A stretch of 64,000 nucleotides of DNA from positions 28,761-92,760 of the forward strand of contig JASANE010019510.1 of assembly GCA_030248225.1 (NCBI GenBank), in the 5' to 3' direction. The stretch comes from Trileptium ribeirensis. Taxonomy: Eukaryota > Nematoda > Enoplea > Enoplida > Thoracostomopsidae. A program made the position numbers and the translations under genes. The first letter of the stretch is position 1, and every line of letters starts with the position of its first letter. Below are positions 13,501 through 28,500 of the stretch, one piece after another. Below the pieces are notes generated by a model. That model saw only the letters and a list, made by a program, of their open reading frames with translations, was not told the DNA's origin and did not search any database.

Positions 13501-16500
13501 ATTTAAGGAAATTAAATGAAGATCGTTTGATTTCATGTGCGCTCGCTTTTATGCCCACTTAATTCTGATTGCAAACTGTAGTCATGCCTTTTTCAATACT
13601 TTGAGCGCTTTAAAACCGTTCAAACATGATATAGGTTGAAAGCGAAGTATAGAAAACTTTCGTCGGAATTGCAATATAACAATCATTGGTGCATTGCATA
13701 TTCTAAATTTTTTTTGTTCAACTAGCGAGGAGCTGTCAGTTTTTATTACATTTCATATACTTGAAGGCTATAACTTTGAATAGTTTTTCGTTTTTAATTA
13801 AGTGTTAGTCTGGCTTCTGCAAACTTCCAAATTAACACCTATGGGAGTTCAAAACCTATCGAAATCGCTATAGATTTATCTTTAGTTCAATTGCAATCGA
13901 TCGAAATTCTGTTTTGTAGAAAATAATAGTAATTTTATAAATTTGAATATTATGTATTTAATTGCGCTGAAATCCTAATCGATCGAAATTTCGTGTAATC
14001 GAAATCTAACTAAATTTCGTGTAATTTCAATTGAAGCTTCGGTTCGATTATTTTGCACTTATGTCAGTGATTGCACAATTGGAATTGTAGAATATTGCTT
14101 GTCCAAAATTGAGGGTGGGTCATGATATTTTTCTTGGCCTCCTGGCAAAAACTGATACCAGGCAAAATTTTCTTCTCCCGACAGAAACATCCCAAATAAC
14201 ATAAACACTTGACAAAAAATTTTTTTACAGAAATCTTTCGAAAGTTAAAAATTTAATTAATTTCAAAAAATTGTGTGCAAAGTTTATTTTAACCTCAATA
14301 GAGATGGTATTGCGGCATTCATTATCCTTTTTAGTTTTTTGCTGAAAAATATAAAATTTTTAGATTTCGAAGCGGTAGGCGCCCGACGGTTCAAGCTAAG
14401 GGCCCCAGTTCACACTCTCTGGCGAAATTCAGCGCGCCTCCGTTTCAAACCAGGGTGGCCTCGGGTATGCTCTATGTCAATATTTACAGCGGATGGTGAA
14501 GCTATTGTAACTGCCACATAAACATGAAATATGTTTGTAACTTAATGATTGACTATAATGTATTAACTAAAGGGAATGTCAGCAAATTTTTGTCCATCAG
14601 GAAGTATTTGGCATTTTTCCGTTAAATAGGGCGAAATACCCAAAAAAATTTGCTAATTTTTTAGCGGCGGAATAAGCTGGGTGCATAAATATCCAAAATT
14701 TGGCTAACAGTATGAACTGGTATAGCTTGGGAACCTCCTGTGCGCGGAGAAGCGGTTTAGTCTCCTCACGCATTTAAATTATAGACAGTTTGTCATCAAA
14801 TTTTGCAGCGATTTTTAAGGCATCCGAAATTGTAACGATTACATCAATTAAAGCAATATCAATGTTATGAGAACACTCCAGTATCTTAAATAGTGGTCGA
14901 CTATGCCACTGGTGTGAATAATGCAGGGTTTTTATTTTAGTGCCGCTTGGTTCTTTGATGTGGTGCGGGAGGTACAATATGGCAAATGCATATAGGCTGC
15001 AAGTTATGTTAATTATGTCGTAACTACATTGGCCCCAAATAACAGGGGAGGGCCCCAGACATTTCGACCTTTCCGTTGGTCCCCCCATTCGAGCCCCCAG
15101 GTAAATTTGGTTTTCCAGTTTTTATCCCTGATTCCCAGGAACTATTCTGCGGTGCTAAAAAACTAGCCGAATTTTGTCCATGAGGCAAAAGATTTGCGAA
15201 TTTACCTGTATCCTCGCTGCGAAATAATGGAATTTCGCGAAAAATTAACATCTGTCCAATAGCTATTCGCGAAAAATTTGCGTATATTTCGGAATGTGAC
15301 TATATTATGGTTAAAAATCTCCAAATTCTTTCATACGGGGCCAAAAATGCTGATATCTATCCATCCCTGTTATTGTTAGGTATCCATAATTATGGCCAGT
15401 CTTTAAATTGCTCTTATTTTACGTTTTCAGAGAGCAAGCTTACTCTATTTTTCCCCAGTTAACTGCCGGTACTTTTGGTTATCCCAAATTATTATGAACT
15501 GGTCATGATCCTGTGTATAAGTTTGTTATATTCGAGAAGATGGTATTATGCTCTTACGCACTTTCTGCAATGCTAGCCTTGTAGCTGTTCATATATTTAG
15601 GCCTTCGAAAGCTGTTAGTACCTGGACTATGCATAACTGTCGCACAAATGTTGCCGAATAACAAAATGGTTCTCCGAATTAATGAATCTTCGTTAGACAC
15701 AATAAGGAAACATACTTTAACTTATGGCATACAGATTATCTAGTGGTAAATTTGTTTTGCAGATGGGGCAGATGTTAATTTAGTCCCGGACAAGCGAAAA
15801 ATTCTGGTTCGAGACGAGAAATTGCTCCTTGCGACATTAAAAGCTTCAGTTTTGAAGACATACACAGATTCAGTACGAAGTATTGATAGTATAAGTGAGC
15901 CAGTGATCAATTCTTTATGAAATGATTTTTATTGTGTTGCAATGGATCGAGCGGAGTTGTCTCGAACAGCGCTCACTTGAGCAAAAATTTATTTTTATTC
16001 GTCATAGCATCGGATCGAAAATATAAATCACTGCACGTATTCCTATTCGAAGGTTACAACTTTGCTGTTATGCATATTTCTTAGAGTAGCCGTTTTCGAG
16101 CTGAGTCGGTATAAAAATAGCAAAAAATAAAATTTTCAATATTTTATTGCTCGTTGCAGGTAAACGATGGCTTGTAGGTTTCTAATCTGCTAAACACGTG
16201 GGTTTCACAAATATATGCATTTAGCTTTTGCTATATTTTCAGTCCAATTGATAATTTTTAAGTAGGACTAGGTTTACGGCCGGGGTTGCTAAATATGATA
16301 AATGCGACTGTATTTGTGTTTTATGTATCATAGATAGGCAATAGCTATTTGCCTACAACCTAAAAATGGGGTTTATAGTATAATAGACTATATAGAATTA
16401 TAATTTTTCTTGAAAGTTGTTATTTATAAATATCAAAGTTTTCCTTCGTTTTGGACATTTAAGGATGAAACAAGAGCCCTGCCCGCGGTTTATGTACTAA

Positions 16501-19500
16501 AATGGCTATAGTGTTGTGTGAATGCATTGGTGATACATTATTATTCTGGTGCTTTAAAAGGCTCAGGAATGTCAATCCGGAACATTGAAGTAGCCATTGT
16601 TGCACAGACTAGCCGCACTCGCTGGCGATTAGCTAATATTTAACTATGGTTACACAGCTAAATTATGATGTAGGTGTTGTTAGCTAGGTATTTGTTTTTG
16701 CTTAAAAAGGTTCGTATTTATGTTATTAAGGTTAGCAGGTCATGATGGCTTTAGCAAAAAATTTAAAAAAATAAATCTACATAAATGAAAAAAATTAGAG
16801 TAATTATAAGCAAATACTACTAAGTAAGATTGTTTCAGGTTCTAGTTCAAAGGCGTCATGCATAAAAACGTTACAATCGGCACAGCGAAGTTCTATGTCG
16901 GCTTCGCCGGTGTCTTCACCTGTATCGCAACAGTCACTGTTGAGCCAGTTTTTGTACAGCCCTGGTTCACAACAGGAGGGTACCGCGGTACTCAACCAAG
17001 CTGCGGCGCGCAATGATTCAGTCTTGGCAAATCGCTCGGTCGTGATGGATGAATATCTAAAGACAAAGCCGACCACTGAGGCAATTTCGACTCACAACAC
17101 GGTTGCCTCAGATTGTTTTACTTCAGTGGTGCCAGATACAACGAATGGTTTTCACGAAATGTGAGTCATTTTGTACTTTATAGTCAAAGACAGACACGGA
17201 ATTATGCAATGGCACTCGTCCGCATTTAGATGAATTGACTAAATAACGTCCGTCCTCGTCCTTACGAAATTGCGTCCGTCCATGTATGCACTTAGCTTTG
17301 TCCGTGATTGCATATATTTATTGCGTTTAGTTTAGTAGTATAGCGAGATAAACAATTATGTACCTTCCCAAATTTTGAATTTATATTAGTGGATGCGAAG
17401 ATTAATGCATGAAACATTTTTGTATAGATTCTTTGTCCGTTTTCATTTTCCTACTCAGCTAGTAAAAGGATTATTAATGTAAAATTGAATTTTTTAGCGT
17501 TTTATCTATTTTTATTGATATTAATAGGGTATTTGTGTTCTGTATGTGACTAATGCTACTTAATATTGTTTATTTCGAAAGTTTATCTCAGAAAACGAGA
17601 GAAGTATTATAATATTCTTTCTCGTTGTTGTAATCGGATGATTAAAAGCTTTAGTATTCATTGATATTTTGATTATTTTTCAATGAAGTTGCGGAATGTA
17701 CTTGTAACTTGTATTTTGTAATGGCGGAATGCGCGAAACTTTTTTGTTATATTGCATATGAATAGGATGGGAACCAGAGTGCCACAAACTGCAGTATTAA
17801 GCGAATGACATTTTTAAACTGTTAAATATAATTTATGTATTTACATTCCGCAATAAACCATTCTCTTTCATGATTAGCGCTTTGTGGACGAGCTGTTCCC
17901 TATCCTATATTTTCAGTGCCATGCTTAGCGTCACGAAAAACTTCCATTTGGGCCGGGAGAGAGTTGGAATATGGACGGGCTCAACCGAAATATCATACTA
18001 TACAAAATTAACCGTTCCCATGCTTGTATTTCCCACTTCAATTTTTGGTGATTATGCTAATACGTATCGTGCAAGTTAATTTTCACTCGAGTATAGCAGT
18101 CTTGGAGGACAGTCTCGCCCCTGGATTTTTGTTTGAGAGGGACAGTGGGCCAGGCCATAAGCATGCTACTGATGAATATAGCTTTGTGAATGAGTACCCT
18201 ACATGCCAAAATCAGTGCTTTTACATACATTGTACTGGAGTGACCAATAAAGCGAATACGGTAGCCAAAATTACATTACTCGACAAAAATTATATTTCGT
18301 CAGTACTCGCTAGAACTGACTGTCGCATTTCGAGCGAATGTTTGCGCTCGAGATATGGAAAATATTTAAATTAGTAAGATTCTTTATTAGAAAGTTTTTT
18401 ATGCGAGTCGCGAGCTAATCTTGAGCGACTGACAGTCAGTTATAGCAAGTATAATTGCAACAAAATAAACTTTATCAAATAGGTTTGGACACAACGTTAG
18501 TGGCTATATTATTATGAATGCCGTTAATCTTACGTGGTAAAGTTTAGTCAGGGGAAATCGAGCGTCTCAATAGCACCAGATGGAATCGGTGATGGCGAAA
18601 ATTACGACATGGTTTTAGAAGCTGGACCACAAACATCAGGTTTAAAGCACTATTATCTTATCTTTTAGCAAACTGTCTTATTTTATTGTTCAGAACATTC
18701 ACGTGTAATACGGAGGTAAGAAAAGTGCAATAGGGCTATCCTATATTTTGTCCTAACTTTCTCGCAAGATGATTAGATGATAGCGTGTGAGCACAACAAC
18801 TTGAAGTTTGACTGCTCAGACGATTTCATCCAGACGTGTTGTTCTTGTGAGACTCTAAGTTTAGATTTACATATATGATCTAGTGCATTGTGAAGCTAAA
18901 GCAGCTGATAATTTTAACTATACAGTGAACGTATTTCATTGATTGCTTATTCTAGGCAGGGCTAATATTGTTAGTCAACAACTTTATCACATAATTAATG
19001 ATCGATATGTTATTTTGCCCCGTGAAAATAAAAAACCTAGTATAAACAATCTGCTAATAAGTCTTTGTGGACAAAGGGCACAGTGGAATTTGACTATTCA
19101 TGTTAATTTATATCAGTTATGCGCATAGCATCTTTTCGACATGATTGATTTGCTAACATTTCAATACCACGAACTCTGTAGTCATTGTATTTTATTCTTA
19201 AAGACATTTTGTATTCTACAATCGTTATTGTAATTTATATTGGGTCATTGGCTCTTCAGTTATGCTGAAAATTTTACCAGAATGGATCTGTGAAGATCCT
19301 TCGTGTGGAACAGAATTCTGTTCGACATGTGCACCCCTTTGTTCAGCCGGTGTTATTTTAAATAGAAGCTAAATTCCAACAACTCAGTGTTTTTAGTGCA
19401 TTACTGTAATGTAGCTAATAAATCGTCTTAGAAACACTGATTGTTATTAAAAGGAATTTCTAAATAAGTTTTTAGCTTTGACGTGGTATTTTAAAATAAG

Positions 19501-22500
19501 CGTTGCCAAATTTTTGTGTAACTTGAGGCGCGTCCTTTCAAAGGTATTCAAACTGTTGGCAGATTGTTAGTTAACCTTTCGAACGCAAAATTGTCCACAT
19601 AGGTATAATCCGGGGTCACCCAGTTGTAAACCAGAGGACTCAAAAATACCATCCAAAAAATTTGTTGACACAGAGCAGTGTAAAGGGTACTGCTCGATTA
19701 AAGCAAAATACGCTACACTAATATTCGAAACATGAATGAATATATAATACTATAATAGCGTAATACTAGATATCTTGTTGAAATTTTAGACTCGGCTGCG
19801 ATTTCTACTATGCCTCCAGCAGCGAAGCGACTGTGTTCAAGCAGTGATAACGCAACAAATTTCGACAAGAGCCAACATAATGTTGATATTTCGCTTAGGC
19901 CATCTACCTCCGGTTCCTATAACACATTGCAACAGTCATCGAACAGGCAAACATTGAACAGTAATAAGTCTTACATTTCTTTAAAGACAACCGATGGTAC
20001 TACAATTCGGCGTCATTGTACTGAAATACCATTTAGTTTTACTGCCTTGAAGAAGTTTCATCGTTGCCCGTTTAAACAACGACGAGAGAACTGCATCGAG
20101 CAAAGCTCTGATTCCACCGACGATCACTTTCGGTTTACAGCTGAGATTAGGATGTCTCAAAACGAACTAGCAGAACTAGAACTACAACGTTTGGTTAGAA
20201 AAGAAATGTTCAACGAAATGGATGTTGTTGGACAGTTTAATCTTGGTTTTATAATCGCCCGTCACGCATCGCAGCTGTTCATAATAGACCAGCATGCCAG
20301 CGACGAAAAGTGGAACTACGAGCGGTTGTATCGAGATATCGAGATTGGCTCACAGCGACTTATACAGTTAGTTGAGTTAATTTATTTTGCAATATTAAGA
20401 CTTTCTACCATGGAGCACGCTAGTTAGCACCAATTTTGGTTATGTTATAAATTCGTTAACCTTTTTCAAATTTTTACGATAAAGCTTACTGGTTTTTGTA
20501 ATGAATTGAGATGAATTTTTTATGGCGGTGGAAGAAAAGATGGTGCTAAAATGGTGCATTAGACGGTTCTACAACGTTGGCTAGTGGTTTGTATAAAACA
20601 AACGTTGCTAAATCGTATTCCTGGAAACTGCGCTTATGGTTTACTAATGGCTATATGGTTTTGTTGCGTGAAACACTTCCGTTGGATTAGTATACTTACT
20701 AGAAGTTTGTTATTACCAGCAATATTTGACATAATAGCATCATATTTTTTGGGATTACTAAAAACAAATAACGACAAACGGTGTCGCGTGTTACAAGATA
20801 AAACTAAATAAAATTTTGTAATATGTAAGGTACCAGATGTACCAGTTAGGGATCTTTTCATATGTGTAACAGATTATTGTTCATAAATGCTTTATCTGAC
20901 TAAATCATGGAGAACACTTGTGTCGACAGGTGTTGTCTCCTAAGAACATCTCTTTAGCCGTAGGTACACCAGGGTCCACTCCTTCCCCTTACACACGTAG
21001 ACATACCGAAATATTTAGGAATTATCGCCAAAATTACAAAAACATTTTAAGGGAATTGAGCTAAATTATGAGAAACAACTGGAGAGAGTGAAAATTTTTT
21101 GGTCCATGCTTTTTGCCCGTCAACACCATCTACCCGCCCCCACCCCTCCTGAGCGGACTGAACTTTGTTAGCTATCATTGTAGAACCTTCTTATATGCGG
21201 TAAATCTTTACTCATCTTGTATAATTTGCTGTTATTTTAAGGCCGAAGGATTTGAAACTCAGTTCACTTCAAGAACAGATAGTCATCGACAATTTGAAGA
21301 TATTTGATGCAAATGGCTTTGCATTTGCCGTGGACAATGACAGTGAGTTTGTATATTTCTTAAAAAATAATTATGCCATGAGTTAGCTGTTTATCAAATC
21401 AGTCACAACGCTGTTCATCACTGTTAATATTGTTTAATTTTGACCTACATATTAAATATTATAGCTGGAAACGTATAATATTTCGGTAGATTTCTATTGA
21501 TCTTACTAGCATTTTTAGAGCCGCCGGGCAGTCGTATTTTGCTCAATTCTGTTCCAGTGAGTTCACGGTGGAGCTTCGATAAAGACGGTTTGTTATTAAA
21601 TTTTAATATTTTTAATTTGATCAGGATTGTTTCATTTTGCGCTAGCAATGCTATAATGTTTAATGTATGTCGCGATCCACTGTTTCGCTTGTTTGTCGGC
21701 CAAGTTTTGTTGAAGAATCTGGGCCTGGCGGAATAACAACGCGCCAGGGAAATATGCATACCCTGGCCTGTCCACAGGCCTCCGAAAAGGTCGGGGAAGA
21801 AGGAACTTGGTGGGGCATATTCATTCTCGGGGAAATTCAAAGTGTGGGGAATAATTTTTGCAAAAAAAATTGTAAAAGAATATTTAATATTCTCATATTT
21901 TTGTGTTGTTTTACTGCCGTGTATGTACTTTCAAGCTGTAAGACTACGCTTTAGCATTATTAATGGTGGTAAGTAATGTTTAAAAATCAATTTGCAAAAA
22001 ACACATAAATTTTCAGACATAAAATTTTGGATTTAGTTAATCATGTGGTGTTTTGGCTGAGTGGGTGGGACGGAAATGGGAGAAAATCGCCCGAGTATGA
22101 GGGATTTTGGAAAGTGTGGGGTGGGGGTGCCTCTAGCTGTGGACAGGCCAGATACTCTGCCACTAAAATGTTGAAATTAAAATTTAGTTTAATTAATTTC
22201 CCTCGCATAAGTTTTACGATGTGTTACGAAAATACAATATTTCTTTTTGATAATCTCATGCTATGAAAGTGAGGTACTCAACGGTTTTACAAATGTGTGC
22301 AAATATGACTCATGATACATTGAGCGGACGTCGAACAATTGAAACAAACAATCATTATCAGACATGTCTGGAACAACAAAGTTTAGTCGAACAGTTCGTT
22401 GATTATTTTTGGACACGGTTCGGATTAAAATTGCTATCTGCAAGCGATTAATAGTAACTAATATTTTACCGCATTGTAATTTAACACGTTGCCGTTGTTT

Positions 22501-25500
22501 GTGTATGTACGATGTATTGTGCTTACAAAAACGAGTGTTGCTCGCTTTCCACTTTCTCTACAGCATTTCGCCAGAATTTTATGTTGAGTTTTCTCTTTTT
22601 AGCAAAACTGTGTGCTCTAATTCAGGAGTTATTTATAAACAGCTTAATTTAGTTAATTGTATCAATGTAAACCATAAATGTCAACTGAAATGCGATTTTA
22701 GCGTATTTCACATGCATAAACAAGACTGTAAGAAATAATGTGTATTTTTATTTGAACTACACTGGATCGGTTTTCATTTTTTGATGGTACCCGTTTGTAT
22801 TGTGTGGTGTAGTTAATATTTTTCAGATATTGAAGAGCTGATTGATAAATTGTCGTCACTTCCAGTAAGTTGTGCAGTGTTTACAGTCACGCGAGGTATT
22901 AACTAAACCCGTCAACTCACGCAAACACAAGATGGAAAATTCCAAATTAATGTCACTTTCGGATAATAGTCGTATATTATCGTCTATGTTTCTGACATTT
23001 TACTAAAGGAGTCGTACCAAAACTGATATTTACTATAACAGACAATACAAAATGTGCTTATATGGAGGGATGCAGTCATGTGTTGGCGCGTCCAGACGGA
23101 ATTGCGTCTTTTTCCACCGCGGTTATATTTTATGTACATGGGCGTAGATTCTTTGGTCTGCGTCCGTTTTCTGCACTTTTAGTTTTGTCTGTAACTATAC
23201 AACTACATAATCAATACATTTACATTCGCTGGATTTATGCAAAAGTGACGTATCTTCAAAAATGGCATAACGTAGCTAAGACCACTGTTACATTTTGCCC
23301 TGCCTCGAAATATTTTGTGTCAAAACGATGTAACTCCAGTTGCTGGGCAAAAACATTACTGAGCTGCGTCATGTGGGTACCGTGACGTAACTTCATTTTA
23401 AAAAAAATATTTTTATGTAAGACTCACGTAAGCGTAGTATGTCGTTTTCGTATAAATTTGACTAATTATTCACAATAAATTATTTTTGCAAAAAAAGGCT
23501 TATCTACATTATTTATAATGTGATCGTATAATTAGAGTGAGATTACCGAGAGATGGGTCAATTTAAACAAAAGCGCGTCAGTAAATTGTTTTATGTTGCA
23601 GGATATTGTAGTAGTAATAAACGCTAGATCACTTTCTGTATTATACTGCTATGGGTAAATTCTCCAAATATAAACTAATTAAACGGGACTTTTTGGTGCC
23701 TTGGGATGACGATTCCGAGAACTTTGTTAACGAATCGGAAGTCAGCTTGGTTAATCCAAAGCGCTAGATTAAAAAGGGTAGTTGTGTGAAGCAGTTTTGG
23801 CCGGCGGATAATAAATGGTGTTACGGGCATGTAATTTCAGTGTATGTAGACGCTGACGATGCTGACAGTGATTATAGCCCCGTTAGTGTCGCTGCAACGG
23901 GTTTGTATCGCTGTTTTGTACTAAGATTATTATGTACAATTACATATCGATGATTGTTGGATCAACGCGCATATACATTACACCACACGCCGGAAATGAT
24001 ACGCCCGACTTTTACTCGGTGCTTGCTTAGTCCTGGAAACATGATATAGCACTGCTCGCTTAAAAACAACAGTCGTTTCTGGCGCATACTGTTGATGCTT
24101 TAGGTGGTGACACTGCTGTAATGTTGATATGGGTCAAGTACTTACACAAACAAATTTTATTAAGATTCAGGCGCTAGCACTACCATAATGTTGCTGTATT
24201 TGTTATCATGTCGCAGGAGGGATGAGGGGGAGGGGCAGTCCCTTTCACTTCTTACTGACAAGCGTGGAAAAATTTACCGATGGGGTTACAATAGGATGAA
24301 TATAAACGACCACACCATAGTTCTTTTTGTCGGTCATTTCCACTTTTGAAGAGCTTCCGACGCCTTTGGTTATTGTTCAAGTGGTTATACAGACGATTTT
24401 TATTACGATTGAGTAATTGATTTATCGTAATGTCGGACAGTAGTTTATTATAATGTGTAGGAGAGTGATGCGAACAGTCATGTTGACTGCATGCTGGACA
24501 ACGAACCTCTATCCAAGTACATCAGCATAACACTAGTGGCTGGGCGTCAACGTGAGCCATGGTCGCTGGAAGAGTCGCAAACAGATTACCAAGAAACTGA
24601 GAGCAGGCTTGCTTCGAAATGGAATCCTTTGAACAACTACAACAGCAAAGCCTGGAAATTGATCTTTTTTTATTGAAATGACACCTTTGGTGATCCAACA
24701 GCTATAAAGCCCGGAAATTTACAGCCACTTCAACCGTATACAGCCTCTAGTCGTATGAAAAAACATCAGCTGGTTTAGACATTGTGCTCAGGAATTTTCG
24801 AATGTACGTGTTCAGCAATATGAACCTGTTCGGTGTTGGGATGTAAAGAAGGAATTAAGTCTGCTTTCCCCAGTTGTAATCAGCTACTCTGTTACCAACT
24901 TTTCCACTTTGACTCACAATGTGCTCAACAGTCTGGGCAGATACCAATTCAGCAAGTTTCGAGCGCACCGCTGAAACCGTCAGAGCAAATGTACAGCGTA
25001 GAAGGACCTGTTCCGTAAGCTGGCGTTGAGTAAAAAAGCGGAGTGATCTATTGACTTGGCCCAGGAACATTATAAAGAAAGCAAGAAATGTTGTCGAAGT
25101 TAGGCATCGCCGCATGGTAAAGTAAAATATGCTGCGAGGCGGAAATTGGCTTCCAGTTGTAGCGGAAAGTGTGGTCGCGATTGCGGCACTATTGCTAGTA
25201 ATGAAAGGCAAAATATCCTGCATGTGTTCTGGAATTTGAGAGATGTAAACTAGCAGTGGCGTTATGTCACTGAGTGTGCTCAGACGACAGATTCGTTTGC
25301 TGTTCGGACCAGACTCGTGTCGGTCTCGTACCCTTCTTAATTTCCTTCTGGTTGCTTTTGGCAATAAAGTAAGGGTTTACAAATCTATCTTGCTGAATAG
25401 GGTGAATTTAATAGACAGGCAGGTCCGGACAGCTTTGAACAAGCGAATTTTGGATCCTTGGAAAAGGATAAACGAGTAGCACACGGAAAACAAAACAGAC

Positions 25501-28500
25501 CAGAATTCCAAAGCAGCAGGCAAATGGTAGATCAACAGATAAACTTATTTTCGGGTGTTGAAAGTCAATACGCGCGGCACCATTTTCCGTCCTGTTGCTA
25601 TCATGTATCGTCTCTACCGAGAATGTATCGAACCGCAGAACACCTGACCATACACTGCGGATGAGCTAACACTGCAATAACCTGTTTACTATAAGATATT
25701 CGGTGGGAGAAAATGAAAATTTTAAAGCCAAATAAAGACCCTTGCAGTATCTGTGATGCTGCAAGGGCACCAGAAGCGCAGTTAATTGCTGAGAGGCAAC
25801 GAGAATAAGATACACATATGGCCAACAAGCGAGGAGAATGGGCTTTCAAGGATAATCTGAAAGAAATATTGGCATTTAAGAAAGCTATATTGTGTTCTGA
25901 TCGATATCGGAGATATCTTTTATAATGCGTGAGTTAATAAAGTGTGACTCCACCAATCATTCTATTTTGTAATAACCCATATCAAATCGCAAATCCTTGT
26001 TACAGAAAAATGGAGACTTATGCTGAACACCACTTCTTGTGGGACAACTTCCTGGGCCTTTGTGGGTCGGAATATGGTGCCTTAATCCTTCGCCAAAAAT
26101 ATAGATTTTTACATGTCGGTGTGTTATTGCGTGTTTCTGCATTGAAACGAGTGTCTGTTATCTATTTAAACGCGCTGAAATAACGATTGTTATAATGTAA
26201 TGGTTTGGTCGTCCAAAATCCAACACGGCTATTCCATACCTTTCCGTAGGGTTTCAAAGGTTTAGGGCGACTGTCTTCTCGTGCCGAGAGAATCTCGTCT
26301 GTCGTCACATGTTTGGTTGTGCGTTAGTTACTGCGCCTTTAGATTCTACAGGTTTTGTGACATGTGTAGGTATTGTTCCTAAATTTCTTTCAGAACAGCA
26401 TTATAAGGTTTCAGTGGTTCCAGATATATTACGCAGGGAATAACCGGAAGCGGAACCACCCATTTAAACCGGATCCGGAACCATCGATTTAAACCGGATC
26501 CGGAATCGGGACCTGGTCTTCGACAATTATATATAGTAAAACAGGTAATGGAAGAAATTAAGTTACAGCGGATTTAAATGTATTAAAAATAACTTTTACA
26601 TTAAAATTAATATATTGCGATGATATTATTGCCTTTCTGGAAATTTAAAGAGACTGAGGAAGCTAATAGGGTTTTTCTATCGAACAATATGTCGGTTTTT
26701 GGACCGTCAGAGCAAAAAATTCCTTCCACTGTACGCGTACATTGCGTCACACTGAATGTGCTTATAACACATAGAGCGTAGAATAAACACTTTCACTCTG
26801 TCTCCAGTCGCCTTAATACATATACGTTTGTTACACGTTATTCTGTAAGAAACTTGAAATTATTGATTTATATGGTTCTAAGAGAAAAGGAAAGAAGGTG
26901 TATATACTATAATTTTCTGATCAGTGGTCAGAGACACTGTTTAGGCTGGTATTGGGCAACCAGTGCTCGTCAGTCAGATGATAATGATGACCACTTTCTA
27001 ATCAGAATGCTATAAATGAGACAAACTGTGATACTGCTCGCATATTTTCAATATATAAATATAGTTCATTGCCAAGAACGCAGTCTCTGGCTGCGTTGCA
27101 GACACCGTTACTTTTCAATATAGACTGATTTACCAAGTTTACAAGCGCACTGGCTGGTGCTTTACGCAATTTATGTTAGTCAAGTTTACAGCTAAATACT
27201 TCAACGTAATCCATGCTTTGTTACCGAGTTTCACTGGTATAATTGTAACATACCGCGCAGACATCTGAATCAGTAAAATAGCAGCTACAAGCATCAAGGT
27301 GGCTTAGTTTTGTTAACAAACTCTTGCAGGGTCAAGATGAAAAATTGGCACTGAAATTACGTGTCCTACTTACGTTTCACACAGCAATTTGCACAATTAA
27401 TCTTTTCTTTGGTTTTGTTGTATTGGAACTTGATCATTGCGTATATACTATACAGTACTTGCCACAATTGACTGCTGCTCGCTCGCAACTTGCTCGCAGA
27501 AAACTTTTAGTATTATATTGAAATTTTGAAAATTGCTCTTTGCTCGCTCGTTTGCAAACCTCCAAATTCAGATATACACGTATGTATGTAATAGTATACA
27601 AAAAATTATAGAGATATATAATTTAAGAGAATAAAGATATATATCTTACAACACATAAATCGTTTGTGTATATATTTGAATCGTATAAACTCGCTGCTAT
27701 GTAATCGAATCATACATGCTTATGAGGGAGAGCAGTAGGTGGTTACTCTATCCCATGAGGCGTGGGACCACCCTCCTTTTAGGCAGGTGACCTGACCCCC
27801 GCTCACCCTATCGTCGCAAGAACCCCTTCACCCCCACGCGGTGCCGGCTATTCCTTGATACATCGGAATTTGAGTAGATGTATATCTTACTGCGGAAAAA
27901 ATACTGGTGCCGAATATAATATGTCAACAAAAAAACCTAGTCATATTAAACGAAGAATTAGCAAACTAAGTTAATATTAAAAATATATACAAATATAATA
28001 TAACAACAAAGTTTATTAAAATATAAACATAAATCGTATTCATACATAAACAATAAAAAATGTGTAATGGCAGTATGTAATATATATTTAGAAAAGTTAG
28101 TACTGACGTCTCAAGGGGCATGCGAACTGATTTGTTAAGGTGGCATGGGGTGTGGTCGTTGATAACATAGTGTCGCTGCCGATCCACCGGTCTGGAATTG
28201 TAAACATTTATATTTGTAAGCTAATGTCGATTTTTATGGCTGAGTCTAAAGACACATCGACACAAGTGGCCCCCATTTCAAAACTCTAGTTACTTTGGCC
28301 GACATTTATTCAACACATTGAATATGAATGTTACTCCATCAATAATGCCAACACATACAAAACAATGTCTACATGTATATATTGCGATAAAGTAATATGG
28401 AAGCAGTTAAGTTACGAATACTAACTACATATGAGTGGTCGCTGCTCGCTCGTGGCAGAATTTTTAATTTCAAAAAACTGCTCGTTACTCGCTCGCTCAT

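Noticed and set aside
24855..25364. Minus-strand 169-codon open frame
   Set aside because: It is antisense to the decayed transposase-like gene, whose plus-strand segments match the second copy.
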